From Anaerolineae bacterium (GTDB lineage: Bacteria > Chloroflexota > Anaerolineae > Aggregatilineales > Phototrophicaceae): a DNA stretch of 64,000 nt. The notes below the pieces were generated by a model. That model made no database searches. It saw only the letters and a program-made list of their open reading frames with translations, and had not been told where the DNA came from. The translations under genes and the position numbers were made by a program. The stretch covers positions 124,001 to 188,000 of the forward strand of contig JALHQT010000009.1 in NCBI GenBank assembly GCA_022841825.1, given 5' to 3'. Positions 60,910-64,000 of this stretch are shown one piece after another. Each line of letters opens with the position of its first letter. The first letter of the stretch is position 1.

Positions 60910-61572
60910 ATGCTATCTCTGGCGCGCTGGAACATCACATCCGGCTTATTGTCTCTGGCGCTGCTGCTTCTGTGCGCCTGTTCGCCCATCACCACCCGCA
61001 TACGCATTGACGAGCCGACGCTGCCTGTCGCCGAACCGACGGCGCTCCCATCGCGCTATATCGGCGATGTTGTCGAGCCGCCAGTTCAGCTCCAGGACTT
61101 CACGCTGCCGAGCAGCAGCGGCGAGGCGATGCGCCTGAGCGACTTGAATGGCAAGTGGCGGGTGATGTTCTTTGGCTATCTGCACTGCCCGGATTTCTGC
61201 CCGCTGACTCTGGTCGAGTATCGGGAAGTCAAGGAACTGCTGGGCGAGGATGCGGCAGAGGTGGACTTCCTGTATGTCAGCGTCGATGGTGTGCGCGACA
61301 CGCCGCAAGCGCTGCATGACTATCTCGACAACTTCGATCCGGCGTTCATCGGCTTTTCTGGCGACGACGAGACGCTGGCGCGCATCCAGCCTGATTACGG
61401 CTTTTACTACAGCCGCCGTCTGGACTCAGGATCGCAGGCGGTGTATACCATCGACCATTCGACACGCTCATACCTGATTGACCCGCAAGGGCGTCTGCGT
61501 GCGACCTTCACCTACGATGTTCGCCCTGAAGCAATCGCCGGGGCGATCCAGTGGTATCTGCAAGCACAATAG
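60910..61572 (+). CDS. Sco/SenC-type copper chaperone lipoprotein
   Basis: A protein of 220 residues. Signal peptide with lipobox LCAC (lipidated Cys24). The thioredoxin-like fold has the copper-binding pair GYLHCPDFCPLTL (Cys93, Cys97) and the distal His in TIDHSTRSYLID. Sco proteins deliver copper to cytochrome oxidase CuA or, as suggested by its position here, may load NirK. The gene lies 60 nt after nirK, with a palindrome between, and is followed after 10 nt by the cupin gene. Confidence 0.92.
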   Translation: MLSLARWNITSGLLSLALLLLCACSPITTRIRIDEPTLPVAEPTALPSRYIGDVVEPPVQLQDFTLPSSSGEAMRLSDLNGKWRVMFFGYLHCPDFCPLTLVEYREVKELLGEDAAEVDFLYVSVDGVRDTPQALHDYLDNFDPAFIGFSGDDETLARIQPDYGFYYSRRLDSGSQAVYTIDHSTRSYLIDPQGRLRATFTYDVRPEAIAGAIQWYLQAQ

Positions 61573-61582
61573 AGGAGTTGTC

Positions 61583-61942
61583 ATGAGTACCCCACCGAAT
61601 TCCGCGCCTTACCTGTTCATCGACGACCTTGAGAAGCTGCTGGGCGCTATGCCGGACGACAGCATCATCAGCCGCACGATCCATAAGGACGAAGGGGCAA
61701 AAGTCGTCCTGTTCGGTTTCGCTGCCGGGCAGTCGCTTTCCGAACATACGGCTGCGCAGGATGCCATCATCCACTTCCTGTCAGGCGAGGCGACCGTCAC
61801 GCTGGGCGACAACCGCTTTGATGCCCACGCGGGTAGCTGGCTGCGGATGCAGGCGCGTCTGCCGCACAGCGTGGTCGCCAAAACGCCCGTCTCGATGCTG
61901 CTCATCCTGCTGCATACACGCGACGACCCTACGGTGGCGTGA
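61583..61942 (+). CDS. Cupin-fold protein
   Basis: A single β-barrel protein of 119 residues. GAGGAG lies before the ATG at 61583. Cupin motif 1 is GQSLSEHTAAQDAIIHFLSGEATV and motif 2 is AGSWLRMQARLPHSV. His in SEHTA and PHSV and a Glu in GEAT are candidate metal ligands. Small cupins of this type are common next to nitrite and nitrate reduction genes, where their role is not defined. It ends the nitrite-reductase series; the following gene is on the opposite strand. Confidence 0.88.
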   Translation: MSTPPNSAPYLFIDDLEKLLGAMPDDSIISRTIHKDEGAKVVLFGFAAGQSLSEHTAAQDAIIHFLSGEATVTLGDNRFDAHAGSWLRMQARLPHSVVAKTPVSMLLILLHTRDDPTVA

Positions 61943-61978
61943 AGACCTCCGTGCGCGTATCGCCGCTGTTCGCGCGCC

Positions 61979-62740
61979 TCACTCGTCACTCGCGTAGACA
62001 AAGCCGCGCCCGCCGAGGTAGATGCCGCCATCCAGATTGATGCAGCGCTGCCCCGCGTAGATCAGCGGCTTGCGAACGTCGTCTGGCGTCCGCCCGATCA
62101 GCTTGTGGATCGGCGTATGCCCGTGCAGCAGGCGGCGCGCGCCGAAGCGCTCCAGAAAGGGGATGGTGCGTTCAGGCTTGACCCAGAAATCCTGATGCTG
62201 GCTGATGCGCCGCGAAAGTTCCGCCATGCCCGCGACATCCTGCTCGTTCACGATGCGCGCGATATTGCGATTGACCTGCTCGATGGTCTTGCCGTAATCG
62301 GCGTAAAAGCTGCTATCGGCGTGGATGACCAGCGTGTCTTCGATCATCAGCATGGCGGGCAGCCGCGCCAGCCATTCGACCTGCGCATCGGGGATGGCAA
62401 GGTCGGCACGGGCACCGCCGATCCATTCCCAGAAGGTCATGTAGGTTTCGCCGTCCCCCGCCCGCACGTCCGGGCAGCGCTTGGCGAGCACCAGCGCGAG
62501 ATCGTGGTTGCCGAGCGTGGCGAGCACGCGCCCGCCCGCCGCCGCCGCCTCTTCCTGCAGGCGCATCACAGTGGCGACTGTGCCGATGCTGTCCGGTCCG
62601 CGATCGACGAAGTCGCCGACGAGCACCAACGTGGCTGCGCCGCCCGCCCATGCCCCTCGCATGTTAATCAAACCAGCCTTATAGAGCAGACTGAGCAGGA
62701 CGTCAGAGTATCCGTGAATATCGCCCACTGCGTAAAACAT
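61979..62740 (-). CDS. Calcineurin-like metallophosphoesterase
   Basis: A protein of 253 residues. The ATG at 62740 was chosen (MFYAVGDIHGYSD); GTG/TTG codons up to 9 nt upstream are possible. Dinuclear metal motifs: VGDIHGY, VGDFVDRGPDS, LGNHDLAL, VIHADSSF and LLHGHTPIH. This is the PPP-like group that includes bis(5'-nucleosyl)-tetraphosphatase ApaH and Ser/Thr phosphatases. It could counter the Ser/Thr kinases in this genome or hydrolyse dinucleotides; the sequence does not decide. It is transcribed after the TIR-domain gene, 29 nt away. Confidence 0.9.
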   Translation of the reverse strand: MFYAVGDIHGYSDVLLSLLYKAGLINMRGAWAGGAATLVLVGDFVDRGPDSIGTVATVMRLQEEAAAAGGRVLATLGNHDLALVLAKRCPDVRAGDGETYMTFWEWIGGARADLAIPDAQVEWLARLPAMLMIEDTLVIHADSSFYADYGKTIEQVNRNIARIVNEQDVAGMAELSRRISQHQDFWVKPERTIPFLERFGARRLLHGHTPIHKLIGRTPDDVRKPLIYAGQRCINLDGGIYLGGRGFVYASDE

Positions 62741-62769
62741 AATCACCAAAACTTCAGGCAGATAATGTG

Positions 62770-64000
62770 TTAATTTCCCGCCACGACCGACCGTTCCAGC
62801 ACCAGGTTGAAGCTGCCCGTCCCGCCCGATGTATCGGTGACTTCCAGCGTGTAATCGCTGTTCGTCACGAGCGGGATGGTGAATTCGCCGACGTTCAACT
62901 GGTCGTTGATCACGCTGCCCTGGGCGTTGCGCACGACGACGTGCATCGCTCCACCCGCGTAAGGTGTGGCGCTGACGCGCAGCGAATTGAAGCGCCCGGA
63001 GCTGAAGCCGAAGTTATAAGGCACGCCCGCCGCCGTAATCGTGACCTGAATGACATCGGTCGCGCTGTCGATGCCTGGTGCGCTCGTCGCCGTCGCGGTT
63101 GGGCTGTCGGTGGCGGTGGCAGTGGCTGCAATCACTGTCGGCGTGGGAGGCACGGTCATGGCGGTGGGCGGGACGGCATTATCCGGCTGAAGATCGACAG
63201 GCTCTGAAGACACCCAACCCGAAGTGCCATTGGGCAGGTCGATCAGGAACCACGTCTCGCCCGTGCCCGTACCAGACGGTGCCTGAGCGATCACCTCATA
63301 AATCTCCCCAGCCAGCACCTGGGCGACCTGATCAAAGTTGGTGCCGGGACCACTGCGGACGCGCGCCGAACTTGAGACGATTCTGATGCTCCCATGCTGC
63401 GGCGCGGGGGTCCCGGCGCTCGCGGTGGCGGTGCCAGCGGCGACCGTCCCGATTGCCTGGTTGGTGGCGACGATGGAGGTCGCCGTCTGAGCAGAGCTGC
63501 TGAGTGCGCTGCCAGGGTTGAGGAAGTTCCCCGCCAGCAGCGCGCCCACGCCGATCACCGCGCCGATGACCAGCAGCCCGACGCAGCCCAGCGTGAGGAA
63601 GCTGCTGCCGCCGCGTTTGGGGCGGGCGACGGGCATAGGCTGTGACGACGACAGCGACGGTGGCGGCGCGGCATAGCCTGCGGGCGCACGCGGCACAGGG
63701 GTCGTGACGGCGTTGGGCGGCGGGCTGAGGAGGATGCCTTTGCGATAGAGTTCGGCGTGAAGCTGGGTCAGCGCGACGTTGTACGGCAGGGTATGAAAGC
63801 TGATGTATTGCAGGCGCCCAAGCTGGTAATGGAGCTGCGCAGGCTGGATCATGACCGGGACGATGACCTTGCCGCGATCCCGATAATGCTGCCATTCGTC
63901 TTCGACATTCTGCGACGCCATCGACGCCGGGCTGATGATGAGGATCATGGCATCGCAGCGATCCAAGCCTTCCTGAATGGCGCTGCTCCACTTCAAGCCA
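62770..64000 (-). CDS. TIR domain protein with transmembrane helix, SH3-like domain and β-sandwich domain (5' end outside window)
   Basis: The frame is open up to the window edge, so the first part of the TIR domain is missing. The visible TIR part has ILIISPASMASQNVEDEWQHY (with the acidic DEW of the catalytic region) and GKVIVPVMIQPAQLHYQLGRLQYISF. A Pro-rich linker and one helix (FLTLGCVGLLVIGAVIGVGALLAG) follow. Outside are a bacterial SH3 domain (SARVRSGPGTNFDQVAQVLAGE to TSGWVSSEPVDL), a Thr/Ala linker and a C-terminal PPC-like β-sandwich with DYTLEVTDTSGGTGSFNLVLE. It may couple an external signal to an NAD-cleaving or scaffold TIR domain; this is inference. Confidence 0.85.
   Translation of the reverse strand, partial: GLKWSSAIQEGLDRCDAMILIISPASMASQNVEDEWQHYRDRGKVIVPVMIQPAQLHYQLGRLQYISFHTLPYNVALTQLHAELYRKGILLSPPPNAVTTPVPRAPAGYAAPPPSLSSSQPMPVARPKRGGSSFLTLGCVGLLVIGAVIGVGALLAGNFLNPGSALSSSAQTATSIVATNQAIGTVAAGTATASAGTPAPQHGSIRIVSSSARVRSGPGTNFDQVAQVLAGEIYEVIAQAPSGTGTGETWFLIDLPNGTSGWVSSEPVDLQPDNAVPPTAMTVPPTPTVIAATATATDSPTATATSAPGIDSATDVIQVTITAAGVPYNFGFSSGRFNSLRVSATPYAGGAMHVVVRNAQGSVINDQLNVGEFTIPLVTNSDYTLEVTDTSGGTGSFNLVLERSVVAGN

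Overview
The window is a gene-dense, GC-rich bacterial chromosome segment of 64 kb. It has no rRNA, recognisable tRNA, CRISPR array or prophage. The gene content suggests a Chloroflexota bacterium, probably near Anaerolineae: Uma2/DUF820, many ECF sigma/anti-sigma pairs, a membrane Ser/Thr kinase next to a WD40 lipoprotein, family-5 ABC transporters, AtuA, PorA-like DUF3068, copper nitrite reductase, and dispersed GTAGGG-ended palindromes. This placement is inference from gene content; no marker gene was compared.

Layout. 1-3.8 kb: end of an Ig-repeat surface protein, a crotonase-fold enzyme, Uma2 and a PlsC-type acyltransferase. 3.8-9.5 kb: WD40 lipoprotein and Ser/Thr kinase (an operon with plsC), RsgA, and a receiver-histidine kinase. 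9.5-13.3 kb: a peptide-type ABC transporter (two permeases and a binding protein). 13.4-16.3 kb: anti-sigma/ECF sigma pair and a divergent carotenoid-oxygenase-like gene. 16.3-22.7 kb: quinone oxidoreductase, a split AtuA (small domain at 17.4 kb, large domain at 21.3 kb), membrane proteins, GNAT, and TetR with two visible operators. 22.8-28.3 kb: FtsH, FHA protein, sigma/anti-sigma pair, TrxB. 28.4-34.9 kb: orphan binding protein, LysM-M23 peptidase, CPBP-like protein, MBL hydrolase, MetE-C-like protein, and a REP-associated tyrosine transposase (RAYT). 35-42.6 kb: ftsQ-ftsA, then a translationally coupled isoaspartate methyltransferase / GT4 / HDAC-like / membrane-protein run. 43-54.6 kb: asnS, an MDR dehydrogenase, an ECF42-like module (DGPF protein, secreted SnoaL pair, sigma factor), a DinB-like protein, a CrtI-like oxidoreductase, a DUF433/DUF5615 toxin-antitoxin pair, a CopD-like protein and a secreted glycoside hydrolase. 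54.7-61.9 kb: one long plus-strand series of PorA-like DUF3068, histidine kinase, three single-domain response regulators, a Crp/Fnr regulator, a three-domain copper nitrite reductase behind a perfect Crp-type box, a Sco copper chaperone and a cupin. The window ends with a phosphoesterase and a partial TIR/SH3 membrane protein.

The most unusual aspect is the density of short palindromic repeats together with a RAYT. About twenty copies share GTAGGG-type ends around different palindromic cores. Several lie in frame inside otherwise intact genes: an anti-sigma factor, atuA, a GT4 glycosyltransferase, a polytopic membrane protein, and the RAYT gene itself. Two further repeat families and a ~206-bp nested-hairpin element (42637-42842) are also present. 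The second notable block is the nitrite-reductase region, where one kinase is followed by three receivers with a shared GExVW tail.
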